From Candidatus Methylomirabilota bacterium (lineage in GTDB: Bacteria > Methylomirabilota > Methylomirabilia > Rokubacteriales > CSP1-6), in assembly GCA_035764725.1 (NCBI GenBank), contig DASTYT010000133.1, positions 1-42,306 on the forward strand: a stretch of 42,306 nucleotides of DNA, in the 5' to 3' direction. A program made the position numbers and the translations under genes. This document shows positions 27,838-35,846 of this stretch, one piece after another. Position 1 is the first letter of the stretch, and every line of letters starts with the position of its first letter. A model generated the notes under the pieces. The model ran no database searches. It saw nothing but the letters and a program-made list of their open reading frames with translations, and was not told the DNA's origin.

Positions 27838-29150
27838 CGCTCCGCCGCCTCGACGCGCGCGCCCTCGGCGCCGAGGGCGTGGCGCGCGCGCTCGATCGCG
27901 CGCCCGAGCGCGTGGCGTCCGAGATCCACCAGGCGGTGGGCGAGATCCTCGCGGCGGTGCGGGAGCGCGGGGACGCCGCCCTGATCGAGCTGACCACGCG
28001 CTTCGACCGGGTGGCTCTCACGCCGGCCCGGCTCGCGGTCGCTTCCGCGGAGTACGACGAGGCGGAGAGCCGGGTGGGCGAGCCGACCCTCGCCGCGCTT
28101 CGCTACGCGGCGGCGCGCATCGAGGCCTTCCATCGCGCGGCGATGCCGAAGGCCTGGAGCATGACCGACGCCTGCGGGTCGCGCCTCGGACAGGAGGTGC
28201 GCCCGCTCGAGCGCGTGGGCATCTACGTGCCGGGCGGACGCGCGGCGTATCCCTCCACCGTGCTCATGACCGCGGTGCCGGCACGCGTGGCGGGCGTGCG
28301 CGAGATCGTGCTGGTCTCACCTCCCGCGGCGGACGGGACACTCAACCCCGCCGTGCTCGCCGCCGCCCGCATCGCCGGCGTGACCGAGGCTTATCGCGTG
28401 GGCGGCGCCCAGGCGGTGGCCGCGCTCGCCTATGGCACCGAGTCGATCCGGCGCGTGGACAAGATCGTGGGACCGGGGAACATCTACGTGGCCCTGGCGA
28501 AGAGCCGCGTCTTCGGCGATGTCGGCATCGACATGCTCGCCGGGCCCAGCGAGGTGGTGGTGATCGCCGACGGCGAGGCCGACGCCGCCTACGTCGCCGC
28601 CGACCTGCTCGCCCAGGCCGAGCACGACCCCATGGCGCGCTCGGTGCTGCTCTCGCCCTCTTCGACGCTGCTCGACGCGGTGGAGCAGGAGACGGCGCGC
28701 CAGCTCGCGGCGCTGCCGCGGCGGGAGATTGCCGCGAGCGCCCTCCGCGACAACGGGGCCCTCGTCCTCACCAGCAGCCTCGCCGAGGCGGTGGACGTGG
28801 CGAATCGGCTCGCGCCCGAGCACCTGGAGCTCTCCGTCGCCGAGCCCGACGCCCTGCTCGCGCGGGTGCGTTGCGCGGGCGCGGTGTTCCTGGGCCGGCA
28901 CACGCCAGAGGTGGTGGGCGACTACGTCGCGGGCCCGAATCACGTGCTGCCGACGGGCGGCACCGCGCGCTTCGCCTCCGCCTTGTCCACCGAGGACTTC
29001 GTGAGGCGGCTCAGCGTGATCCAGTACTCCCCCCGGGGCCTCGCCGAGGCGTGGCCCCATCTCGCGGAGCTGGCCCGCGTCGAGGGGCTGCAGGCCCACA
29101 GCGAGGCCGCGCGCGTGCGTATCGCGTCGAATGGAGGAGGAGCGGCATGA
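27834..29150 (+). CDS. hisD: Histidinol dehydrogenase
   Basis: Zinc- and NAD-dependent enzyme that performs the last two oxidations of histidine synthesis. The 438-residue product shows VGIYVPGGRAAYPSTVLM, RVGGAQAVAALAYGTE, VDKIVGPGNIYVALAK, IDMLAGPSEVVVIAD, LLAQAEHDPMARSVL, NRLAPEHLEL and the C-terminal GPNHVLPTGGTARFAS with zinc ligands. GTG 27834 overlaps the hisG stop; the stop overlaps hisB as ATGA. Confidence 0.97.
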   Translation: MTLRRLDARALGAEGVARALDRAPERVASEIHQAVGEILAAVRERGDAALIELTTRFDRVALTPARLAVASAEYDEAESRVGEPTLAALRYAAARIEAFHRAAMPKAWSMTDACGSRLGQEVRPLERVGIYVPGGRAAYPSTVLMTAVPARVAGVREIVLVSPPAADGTLNPAVLAAARIAGVTEAYRVGGAQAVAALAYGTESIRRVDKIVGPGNIYVALAKSRVFGDVGIDMLAGPSEVVVIADGEADAAYVAADLLAQAEHDPMARSVLLSPSSTLLDAVEQETARQLAALPRREIAASALRDNGALVLTSSLAEAVDVANRLAPEHLELSVAEPDALLARVRCAGAVFLGRHTPEVVGDYVAGPNHVLPTGGTARFASALSTEDFVRRLSVIQYSPRGLAEAWPHLAELARVEGLQAHSEAARVRIASNGGGAA

Positions 29151-29767
29151 CCGACAAGGCCCGCGGCACCGAGCCCGCGCTCCCGCGGCAGGCCCGCGTC
29201 GAGCGCAAGACCAAGGAGACGCAGATCGTCCTCCAGCTCAATCTGGACGGGACGGGCGCCGCCAAGGTCGAGACGACCATTCCGTTCTTCAACCACATGC
29301 TGGAGGCCTGGTCCAAGCACGGGCTGATGGACCTCGCGGTGGACGCCCGCGGCGATACCGACGTGGATCTGCACCACACCGTCGAGGACGTGGGGATCTG
29401 CCTCGGCAAGGCGCTCAAGGAGGCGCTCGGCGAGAAGCGGGGAATCGTGCGCTACGGCGCCTCGTATCTCCCGATGGACGAGGCGCTGCTCCACGCCTCC
29501 GTGGACATCTCGGGACGGCCCTATCTGGTGTTCAACGTGCCACTACAGCGCACGCGGATCTCGAACTTCGACCTCGACCTCCTGAAGGACTTCTTCCGCG
29601 CCGTCGCCTTCAATGCCGAGATCACCCTGCACGTCACCATGCACTACGGAGAGAACCTCCACCACATCGCGGAGGCCACGTTCAAGGCGGTGGGGCGCGC
29701 GCTCGCCGAGGCCACCCGCCTCAACCCTCGCATCAGCGACGTGCTCTCCACGAAGGGCAGCCTCTAG
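29147..29767 (+). CDS. hisB: Imidazoleglycerol-phosphate dehydratase
   Basis: Manganese-dependent dehydratase of histidine synthesis, 206 residues, the monofunctional form without the histidinol-phosphatase domain that is fused in enterobacteria. Metal-binding repeats are DLHHTVEDVGICLG and NLHHIAEATFKAVGRAL. FFNHMLEAWSKHG and the C-terminal RISDVLSTKG complete the family pattern. The N-terminal 15 residues (MTDKARGTEPALPRQ) lie outside the conserved core. AGGAGGAG directly before the ATG gives a strong ribosome site. Confidence 0.97.
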   Translation: MTDKARGTEPALPRQARVERKTKETQIVLQLNLDGTGAAKVETTIPFFNHMLEAWSKHGLMDLAVDARGDTDVDLHHTVEDVGICLGKALKEALGEKRGIVRYGASYLPMDEALLHASVDISGRPYLVFNVPLQRTRISNFDLDLLKDFFRAVAFNAEITLHVTMHYGENLHHIAEATFKAVGRALAEATRLNPRISDVLSTKGSL

Positions 29768-29776
29768 GCGGCGTCC

Positions 29777-30394
29777 ATGATCGCGGTGGTCGACTACGGG
29801 CGGAGCAATCTCGGGAGCGTGGAGAAGGCCTTCGCGCGCCTCGGGATGCCCGCGCGCATCGCCGACGATCCTCGCGTCGTCGCCGACGCGGAGGCGGTGG
29901 TGCTGCCCGGCGACGGCGCGTTCGACGACGTCATGCGGAGCCTCGCGCGACGGGGGCTCGTGGATCCGCTGCGCGCCGTGCTCGACGAGGGGCGGCCGTT
30001 CCTCGGCATCTGCATCGGCTATCAGCTCCTCTTCACCGAGAGCGAGGAATTCGATCAGGTGAAGGGGCTCGACGTGATCTCCGGTATCGTGCGGCGCTTC
30101 CCCGCGGGCCAGAAGGTGCCGCACATGGGCTGGAACGAGGTCGAGCACGGCGGCGACCTGGCGCTTTTCGACGGGATCCCTAGCGGCGCCCACTTCTACT
30201 TCGTGCACTCCTACTATCCGGACTCGGACGACGCGTCCCTCCGGCGGGCCGTCTGCGACTACGGCGTGCGCTTCCCCGCCGCGGTCGAGCGTGACACGCT
30301 GTTCGCGACCCAGTTCCATCCGGAGAAGAGCCAGAGGTGGGGGCTGCGGCTGCTCGAGAACTTCGCCGCGTTCGTGCGGAGCCGGCGGCGCTGA
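29777..30394 (+). CDS. hisH: Imidazole glycerol phosphate synthase, glutaminase subunit
   Basis: Class I glutamine amidotransferase that supplies ammonia to HisF. The 205-residue product has the nucleophile Cys in GICIGYQLLF and the His-Glu pair in FATQFHPEKSQ. VVDYGRSNLGSVEKAF at the N-terminus and PHMGWNEVE in the interface are typical. GYQ replaces the more common GMQ after the nucleophile. The gene starts nine bases after the hisB stop. Confidence 0.96.
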   Translation: MIAVVDYGRSNLGSVEKAFARLGMPARIADDPRVVADAEAVVLPGDGAFDDVMRSLARRGLVDPLRAVLDEGRPFLGICIGYQLLFTESEEFDQVKGLDVISGIVRRFPAGQKVPHMGWNEVEHGGDLALFDGIPSGAHFYFVHSYYPDSDDASLRRAVCDYGVRFPAAVERDTLFATQFHPEKSQRWGLRLLENFAAFVRSRRR

Positions 30395-30395
30395 C

Positions 30396-31118
30396 ATGGC
30401 CTTCACCCTGATCCCCGCCATCGATCTCAAGGCCGGACGCTGCGTGCGGCTCCGGCAAGGCCGGGCCGAGGACGAGACCGTGTTCTCCGACGACCCCGTC
30501 GCAACCGCACGCGGCTGGCAGGCCCAGGGCGCCCCGCGGCTGCATGTGGTGGATCTCGACGGCGCCTTCGCGGGACGGCCGGCGCAGACCCAGCTGATCC
30601 GCGCCGTCATCGCGGCGCTCACCATCCCGGTGCAGGTGGGCGGCGGCCTGCGTGACCTGGCCGCAGTGGAGCGCGTGCTCGAGGCCGGCGCACAGTGGGC
30701 GGTGGTGGGCACACGCGCGGCGCTGGATCCCGCCTTCCTCGGCCAGGTGTGCGGGGCCTTCGAGGGCCAGATCATCGTGTCGGTGGACGCCTCCGACGGC
30801 AAGGTCGCGGTGGACGGCTGGACGCGGGTGCTAGACCTGGACGCCACTGCGCTCGCCCGCGACGCCGCGGCCGCCGGCGCGGCCGCCGTGCTCTACACCG
30901 ACATCGCCCGCGACGGCACCCAGGGCGGCCCCAACGTGTGGAGCACGGAGGCGGTCGCGCGGGCGGCCGGCATTCCCGTGCTCGCCTCGGGCGGGGTGGG
31001 CTCGATGGACGATCTCCGCCAGCTCGCGGGCATTCCCGGCGTCGAGGGCGCCATCGTGGGCCGCGCGCTCTACACGGGAGCGGTGGACCTGCGGCGGGCC
31101 CTCGCCGAGGTGGGCTGA
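30396..31118 (+). CDS. hisA: ProFAR isomerase
   Basis: TIM-barrel Amadori isomerase of histidine synthesis, 240 residues. The catalytic aspartates are in [14 protein letters not shown] near residue 10 and in [37 protein letters not shown] and [13 protein letters not shown] mark the half-barrel phosphate sites. The ATG at 30396 sits one base after the hisH stop. The half-barrel duplication shared with HisF is visible in the repeated GGG/SGG loops. Confidence 0.96.
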   Translation: MAFTLIPAIDLKAGRCVRLRQGRAEDETVFSDDPVATARGWQAQGAPRLHVVDLDGAFAGRPAQTQLIRAVIAALTIPVQVGGGLRDLAAVERVLEAGAQWAVVGTRAALDPAFLGQVCGAFEGQIIVSVDASDGKVAVDGWTRVLDLDATALARDAAAAGAAAVLYTDIARDGTQGGPNVWSTEAVARAAGIPVLASGGVGSMDDLRQLAGIPGVEGAIVGRALYTGAVDLRRALAEVG

Positions 31119-31122
31119 GGCC

Positions 31123-31896
31123 ATGCTGAAGAAGCGCGTGATCCCCTGCCTCGACGTGCACGACGGGCGCGTGGTCAAGGGCGTGCGCTTCGTGAACCTC
31201 CGCGATGCCGGCGATCCCGTCGAGGCCGCGCAGGCCTACGACGCGCAGGGCGCCGACGAGCTGGTGTTCCTCGACATCTCGGCCAGTCACGAGGGGCGGG
31301 CGACGATGCTCGAGGTCGTGCGCCGCACCGCCGAGGGCATCTACATGCCCCTCACCGTGGGCGGCGGCGTCCGGTCGCTCGACGACATCCGGACCCTGCT
31401 ACGAGCCGGCGCGGAGAAGGTCTCGCTGAACACCGCGGCCCTCGCGCGTCCCGAGCTGGTGACGGAGGCGGCGCGCGCCTTCGGCAGCCAGTGCATCGTG
31501 GTGGCGATCGACGCCAAGCGCGAGCTGGGACCGGGTCCCACACGGTGGGGCGTGTACACCCACGGGGGCCGCCGCCCCGCCGGCCGCGACGCGATCGAGT
31601 GGGCGCGGGAAGTCGAGCGGCGGGGCGCGGGTGAGATCCTCCTGACCAGCATGGATCGAGACGGGACCGGCGACGGCTACGACCTCGAGCTGACGCGCGC
31701 GGTGTCGGAGGCGGTGTCGCTCCCCGTGATCGCGTCGGGCGGGGCGGGCGCGCTCGAGCACCTGCACGCGGCGCTCACCGAAGGCAAGGCGGACGCGGCC
31801 CTCGTCGCGACCGTGTTCCACTTCGGCCAGCACAGCGTGGGCGAGGCCAAGGCGTTTCTCCGTGACCGGGGCGTGCCCGTACGGGTGGAAGCATGA
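31123..31896 (+). CDS. hisF: Imidazole glycerol phosphate synthase, cyclase subunit
   Basis: Forms imidazoleglycerol phosphate and AICAR using ammonia from HisH. The 257-residue TIM barrel carries the catalytic Asp11 ([16 protein letters not shown]) and the second aspartate in [10 protein letters not shown], with [36 protein letters not shown] and [12 protein letters not shown] as phosphate-binding loops. The stop overlaps the hisIE start as ATGA. Confidence 0.97.
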   Translation: MLKKRVIPCLDVHDGRVVKGVRFVNLRDAGDPVEAAQAYDAQGADELVFLDISASHEGRATMLEVVRRTAEGIYMPLTVGGGVRSLDDIRTLLRAGAEKVSLNTAALARPELVTEAARAFGSQCIVVAIDAKRELGPGPTRWGVYTHGGRRPAGRDAIEWAREVERRGAGEILLTSMDRDGTGDGYDLELTRAVSEAVSLPVIASGGAGALEHLHAALTEGKADAALVATVFHFGQHSVGEAKAFLRDRGVPVRVEA

Positions 31897-32579
31897 GCGT
31901 TCGCGACGAGCTCAAGTGGGACGCGGCCGGGCTCATCCCCACCGTGGTGCAGGAGACGGCGACGGGCGAAGTGCTGATGGTCGCCTGGATGGACCGCGCC
32001 GCGCTCGAGGCCACGCTTCGCACTGGCGCCGGTCACTACTGGTCGCGCGCGCGCCGGGCGCTCTGGCGCAAGGGCGAGACCTCCGGGCACGTGCAGCACG
32101 TGGACGGGCTCTACGCCGATTGCGACCGGGACACGCTCTTGCTCCAGGTGCATCAGGAGGGCGTGGCCTGCCACACCGGCGCGCGCACCTGCTTCTACAC
32201 GCGGATCAGCGACGCGGGCGCCGAACGGCCGGGCGCCGGCGCGGCCGGCCCCGAATTCCTCGAGGTGCTCGAGCGCACCATCGAGTCGCGCAAGGTCGAT
32301 CGCCCGGCGGGCTCCTATGTGGCTCGGCTGTTCGAGAAGGGGGATGCGTTCATCTGCCGCAAGATCGGCGAGGAGGCCACGGAGGTCGTGACCGCCGCGC
32401 TGGGCGGCGAGGGCAACGACCGGGTGGTCGCGGAGGTCGCCGACCTTTGGTTCCACTCGCTCGTACTCCTCTCGAGTCGCGGCATTCCGCTCCGCCGCCT
32501 CCTCGCGGAGCTGGCCGAGCGGCACGCGGCGCCGACCGCGAAGCCTACCCAAGACACGGCGAAGGGCGGCGCCGCGTGA
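31893..32579 (+). CDS. hisIE: Bifunctional phosphoribosyl-AMP cyclohydrolase / phosphoribosyl-ATP pyrophosphatase
   Basis: Fusion of HisI and HisE catalysing the second and third steps of histidine synthesis. The HisI part (about 1-108) has [27 protein letters not shown], the metal-binding [11 protein letters not shown] and [13 protein letters not shown] linker with GAGAAGPEF follows. The HisE part (about 125-210) has [35 protein letters not shown] and [13 protein letters not shown]. The total of 228 residues is normal for the fusion. The stop overlaps the next gene as GTGA, so the his genes run straight into envelope genes. Confidence 0.96.
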   Translation: MSVRDELKWDAAGLIPTVVQETATGEVLMVAWMDRAALEATLRTGAGHYWSRARRALWRKGETSGHVQHVDGLYADCDRDTLLLQVHQEGVACHTGARTCFYTRISDAGAERPGAGAAGPEFLEVLERTIESRKVDRPAGSYVARLFEKGDAFICRKIGEEATEVVTAALGGEGNDRVVAEVADLWFHSLVLLSSRGIPLRRLLAELAERHAAPTAKPTQDTAKGGAA

Positions 32580-33088
32580 GCCCGGCCGCCCGCGCGGGCG
32601 TGTCGCTGCTCGCATTGCTGACCGCCGGCTGCGCGTCGAGCGGCATCGAGGGCGGCGTCTTTCACTCAAGGAAGGGCTATCAGGTGAGCCTGCCCGGCGG
32701 GGGCTGGCGGGTGGCGCGTGACTCCCAGGCGGACCTCGAGCTCCGGCGCGAGAAGCCGCCCGGCGGCATGCTTGCCGACGCGACCTGCGGCGCGCGCGTG
32801 AGCGAGCGCCCGCCCGAGCACCTGGTGCGCTATCTCACGTTCGGCCTCAAGCACCGTGAAGAGGTGCGCACGGAGCCGGTGACGGTGGGCGGCCGCGCGG
32901 GCGCGCGCTCCGTGCTGCGGGGCACGCTCGACGGCGCGGAGGTGGCGGTGGACGCGGTCTCCGTCAAGGCCGAGGGCTGCGTCTACGATTTCCTCTACGT
33001 CGCGCCCGTGGATGCCTTCGAGGCGGGTCGCGGGGACTTCCAGGCCTTCGTGGACAGCCTGGCCCTGCCGGCGGGCACAGTGCGATGA
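32576..33088 (+). CDS. Small putative lipoprotein between hisIE and mlaE
   Basis: A 170-residue protein of unknown function. The N-terminus [19 protein letters not shown] has a lipobox-like end with Cys19, pointing to a lipid-anchored envelope protein. The mature part begins with FHSRKGYQVSLPGGGWRVAR and ends with VYDFLYVAPVDAF and DFQAFVDSLAL. This pattern (a gly-tyr strand, a W near the first turn, and a C-terminal strand-helix ending in SL) recalls the PsbP/DcrB-type fold, but I recognise no family with certainty. Two cysteines (ATCGAR, AEGCVY) could form a disulfide. Start and stop overlap hisIE and mlaE by four bases each, so a role with the Mla lipid transporter is plausible. Confidence 0.75.
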   Translation: MSPAARAGVSLLALLTAGCASSGIEGGVFHSRKGYQVSLPGGGWRVARDSQADLELRREKPPGGMLADATCGARVSERPPEHLVRYLTFGLKHREEVRTEPVTVGGRAGARSVLRGTLDGAEVAVDAVSVKAEGCVYDFLYVAPVDAFEAGRGDFQAFVDSLALPAGTVR

Positions 33089-33873
33089 CGAGCGCCAGCG
33101 CCGTCGACGCGGTCGGACGCTACATCCGCGAGTCCATCGCCTGGTACGGGGGCCTCGGCCTGCTCACCATCCAGGCGGCGCGCAACCTCGCGCTCCCGCC
33201 GCACTATCTCGCGCTGGTGGCGCGCGAGATCGACACCATCGGGGTGCGCTCGACGGCGGTGGCGCTCACCGCCGCGCTCTTCACCGGCATGGTGCTCGCG
33301 CTGCAGACGGCGGTGAACATGGCGCGCTTCGGCGCGGAGGGCTACGTGGGACCGGTGGTGGCCCTGTCCATCCTGCGCGAGCTGGGACCGGTGCTCACCG
33401 CGATCCTCGTGGGGGGCAAGGTGGCCTCCGGCATCACCGCGGAGCTCGGCTCGATGAAGGTGACCGAGCAGATTGATGCCCTCCGCGCGCTGGGCGTCAA
33501 CTACGTGAAGCGGCTAGTGGTGCCGCGCCTCCTCGCCGCCCTCGTGGTGTTCCCTCTCGTCACCGTCCTCGCCGATTTCGTGGGACTGGTCGGCGGCATG
33601 ATCGTCTCGGTGTTCGACCGGGACGTGGATCCTTACCTCTACTGGAACACCATCGCCTACTGGGTGGTGATCCGCGACTTCCTCACCGGCCTCCTCAAGA
33701 GCATCGTGTTCGGCTTCCTCGTCACACTGATCGGCTGCTACAACGGGCTCGCTACCGAGGGCGGGACGGAAGGGCTCGGGCGCGCCACCACCGACACCGT
33801 GGTCGAGGTGGCGATGGCGGTGATCATCTCCGATTTCTTCCTCACCAAGCTCCTCATCATTCTGTTCTGGTGA
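33085..33873 (+). CDS. mlaE: Mla phospholipid transport system permease MlaE
   Basis: Inner-membrane permease of the Mla/Mce phospholipid transporter, 262 residues with about six spans. Family blocks are LTAALFTGMVLALQTAVNMARFG, ALSILRELGPVLTAILVGGKV, TAELGSMKVTEQIDALRALGVN and a C-terminal IGCYNGLATEGGTEGLGRATTDTVV, each given here only in part of the conserved run. It pairs with the ATPase and the MCE-domain protein encoded next. The start overlaps the lipoprotein stop as ATGA. Full mla operons often add mlaC and mlaB, which are not seen. Confidence 0.93.
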   Translation: MTSASAVDAVGRYIRESIAWYGGLGLLTIQAARNLALPPHYLALVAREIDTIGVRSTAVALTAALFTGMVLALQTAVNMARFGAEGYVGPVVALSILRELGPVLTAILVGGKVASGITAELGSMKVTEQIDALRALGVNYVKRLVVPRLLAALVVFPLVTVLADFVGLVGGMIVSVFDRDVDPYLYWNTIAYWVVIRDFLTGLLKSIVFGFLVTLIGCYNGLATEGGTEGLGRATTDTVVEVAMAVIISDFFLTKLLIILFW

Positions 33874-33880
33874 CGCGCTG

Positions 33881-34645
33881 ATGGCGACGGCGAGCGCAGG
33901 GCAGGCCGTGGTGGATGTGCGGGAGGTCTGGAAGGCGTTCGACGACCACCCCGTGCTCCGCGGCATCAGCCTCACTCTCGAGAAAGGCACCACCCTCGCG
34001 GTGATGGGCGGGAGCGGCTCCGGCAAGACCGTGCTGCTGCGCACGATCGACGGGCTGCTCGCGCCTGACGCTGGGGAGGTGTGGCTGCTCGGGACGCGCA
34101 TCGACGGTCTGCGCGAGGAGCAGCTCCTGCCGCTCCGGCGGCGGGCCGGCTACGTGTTCCAAAGCGCCGCGCTGTTCGACTCGGTCTCGGTGTTCGAGAA
34201 CGTAGCCTTCCCCCTGCGCGAGCACGCGCGGCTCAGCGAGGGCGAGATCACCGAACGCGTGCACCGCTTCCTCTCCCTCGTCGGGCTGAGCGCCGACATC
34301 GACGACGTGCTTCCCGGCGCCCTGTCGGGCGGCATGCGCAAGCGCGTGGGGGTCGCGCGCACGCTGGTGGTGGAGCCCGAGGTCGTGTTCTTCGACGAGC
34401 CCACCGCGGGCCTCGATCCGACCAACGCCAAGCTCGTGGCGGGGCTGATCAACGACCTGAAGAAGGGAGTCTGCGACACCTCGATCGTGGTCACCCACGA
34501 TCTCGAGTTCGCGGATGCGGTGGCCGACCGGATGGCCATCCTCTACCAGGGGCGCTTCGCCGAGGTGGGCACGCCGGCCGAGATCCACCGGTCGAGCAAC
34601 CGAATCGTCCGCGACTTCCTCGCGGGCGAACTGCGCGAGCGCTGA
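33881..34645 (+). CDS. mlaF: Mla phospholipid transport system ATP-binding protein MlaF
   Basis: ATPase that drives lipid movement through MlaE. In the 254-residue chain Walker A is GGSGSGKT (43-50), the Q-loop VFQSAALFDSVSVFENVAFP (Gln94), the signature LSGGMRKR (148-155), Walker B VVFFDEPTAGLDP (Asp172, Glu173) and the H-loop THD with His206. The LSGGMRKRV form and the SAALFDS Q-loop are hallmarks of the Mla/Ttg2A group. It starts seven bases after the mlaE stop and one base separates it from mlaD. Confidence 0.94.
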   Translation: MATASAGQAVVDVREVWKAFDDHPVLRGISLTLEKGTTLAVMGGSGSGKTVLLRTIDGLLAPDAGEVWLLGTRIDGLREEQLLPLRRRAGYVFQSAALFDSVSVFENVAFPLREHARLSEGEITERVHRFLSLVGLSADIDDVLPGALSGGMRKRVGVARTLVVEPEVVFFDEPTAGLDPTNAKLVAGLINDLKKGVCDTSIVVTHDLEFADAVADRMAILYQGRFAEVGTPAEIHRSSNRIVRDFLAGELRER

Positions 34646-34646
34646 G

Positions 34647-35846
34647 ATGCCAGATCGGCGGACCTTCGGGCTGCAGGTGCGCATCGGGCTCTTCGTGGTG
34701 GTCGCGCTCGCGGTGTTCCTCGGCGTCATCTACCTCCTGGGCGCCCGCGCCCGCTACTTCGAGAGGAAGTACGAGCTCCACGCCGACTTCACGGAGGTCG
34801 GCGGCCTCATCGAGGGCGCCACCGTGCGTTTGGCCGGGGTACAGATCGGCCGTGTGACCAGGGTCGTGCTCTCGCCCGAGGTCGGCGGGAAGGTGCGCGT
34901 GACCGTCACGGTGGCCCGACAGTTCAAGGACCGCATCCGCGGCGACTCTGAGGCTCAGATCGTCACGCAGGGCCTCCTCGGCGACAAGCTCGTGGAGATC
35001 ACCCAGGGCACGCCCGCCACTGCCGCCCTCAAGGAAGGCGACGTGCTGCGCACGCGCGACCCCGTGGAGATGGGGCGCATGTTCTCTGCGGGTGCGGGCC
35101 TGGTCACCACGATCAGTCGCCTCGCCGACCAGCTCCAGGGCTCGATCCAGAAGCTCGACCAAAGCGGGGCCATCGAGGACCTCGGCGCCACCATGAAGAG
35201 CGCGCGCCGGGTGGTGGAGGAGGTCGAGAAGGGCAAGGGATGGCTGCACGTCCTCGTCTACGAGGAGCCCGAGGCGATCAAGCGGTTGAACTCCTTGCTC
35301 GCCGACGCGCAGGCCGCCCTCGCCAAGGCGCAAATGGGTGACGGGGCCATCGCCGTCCTCCTCGCGCCCGAGAGCGGGCGAGCCGTGCGCTCGTTCCTCA
35401 ATGCCATGGACACCTTCGGCAGAGCGGTGGACAAGGCCAAGGGCCCCGGCGACGACGTCGGCCCGCTGCTGACCCTGCTCCTCGACCCCCAGTACAAGCC
35501 CGTGGCCCAAGACGTCCAGGGCCTCGCCAAGAACCTGCGCGAGATCTCGGAACGGCTGGTCGCCGGGCAGGGGTTCCTCGGGGGGCTCCTGACCGAGAAG
35601 GAGGACGGGCCGATGGGCGAGGCGGCTTCGGACTTCCGGGTGGCCATGGCCAATCTCCGGGTCATCACCGACCGTCTCAAGGCCGGGGAAGGCACGGTGG
35701 GCGCGCTGCTCGAAGATCCGACCGTGTACGAGAATCTGGCCGCTTTCCTGGAAGGCGCCCAGCGGAGCTTCCTGCTGCGGTCGCTGATCCGCAGCTCCAT
35801 CGGCGCGGGCGCCGGAGCCGGTGACGGCGCCAAGGAGAAGAAGTGA
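34647..35846 (+). CDS. mlaD: MCE-domain lipid-transfer protein MlaD, long form with C-terminal repeats
   Basis: Membrane-anchored MCE protein that forms the periplasmic lipid ring or channel. The N-terminal span (about 10-31, VRIGLFVVVALAVFLGVIYLL) precedes one MCE domain (about 40-120) with GLIEGATVRLAGVQIGRV and the GLLGDKLVEI block. At 399 residues it is more than twice E. coli MlaD (183). The extra part is helical and contains about four G-x-G turns followed by hydrophobic pairs, at roughly 195 (GKGWLHVLV), 231 (GDGAIAVLL), 308 (GQGFLGGLL) and 348 (GEGTVGALL), joined by amphipathic helices. This suggests an extended tube or coiled-coil needle. It is followed directly by radA. Confidence 0.9.
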   Translation: MPDRRTFGLQVRIGLFVVVALAVFLGVIYLLGARARYFERKYELHADFTEVGGLIEGATVRLAGVQIGRVTRVVLSPEVGGKVRVTVTVARQFKDRIRGDSEAQIVTQGLLGDKLVEITQGTPATAALKEGDVLRTRDPVEMGRMFSAGAGLVTTISRLADQLQGSIQKLDQSGAIEDLGATMKSARRVVEEVEKGKGWLHVLVYEEPEAIKRLNSLLADAQAALAKAQMGDGAIAVLLAPESGRAVRSFLNAMDTFGRAVDKAKGPGDDVGPLLTLLLDPQYKPVAQDVQGLAKNLREISERLVAGQGFLGGLLTEKEDGPMGEAASDFRVAMANLRVITDRLKAGEGTVGALLEDPTVYENLAAFLEGAQRSFLLRSLIRSSIGAGAGAGDGAKEKK

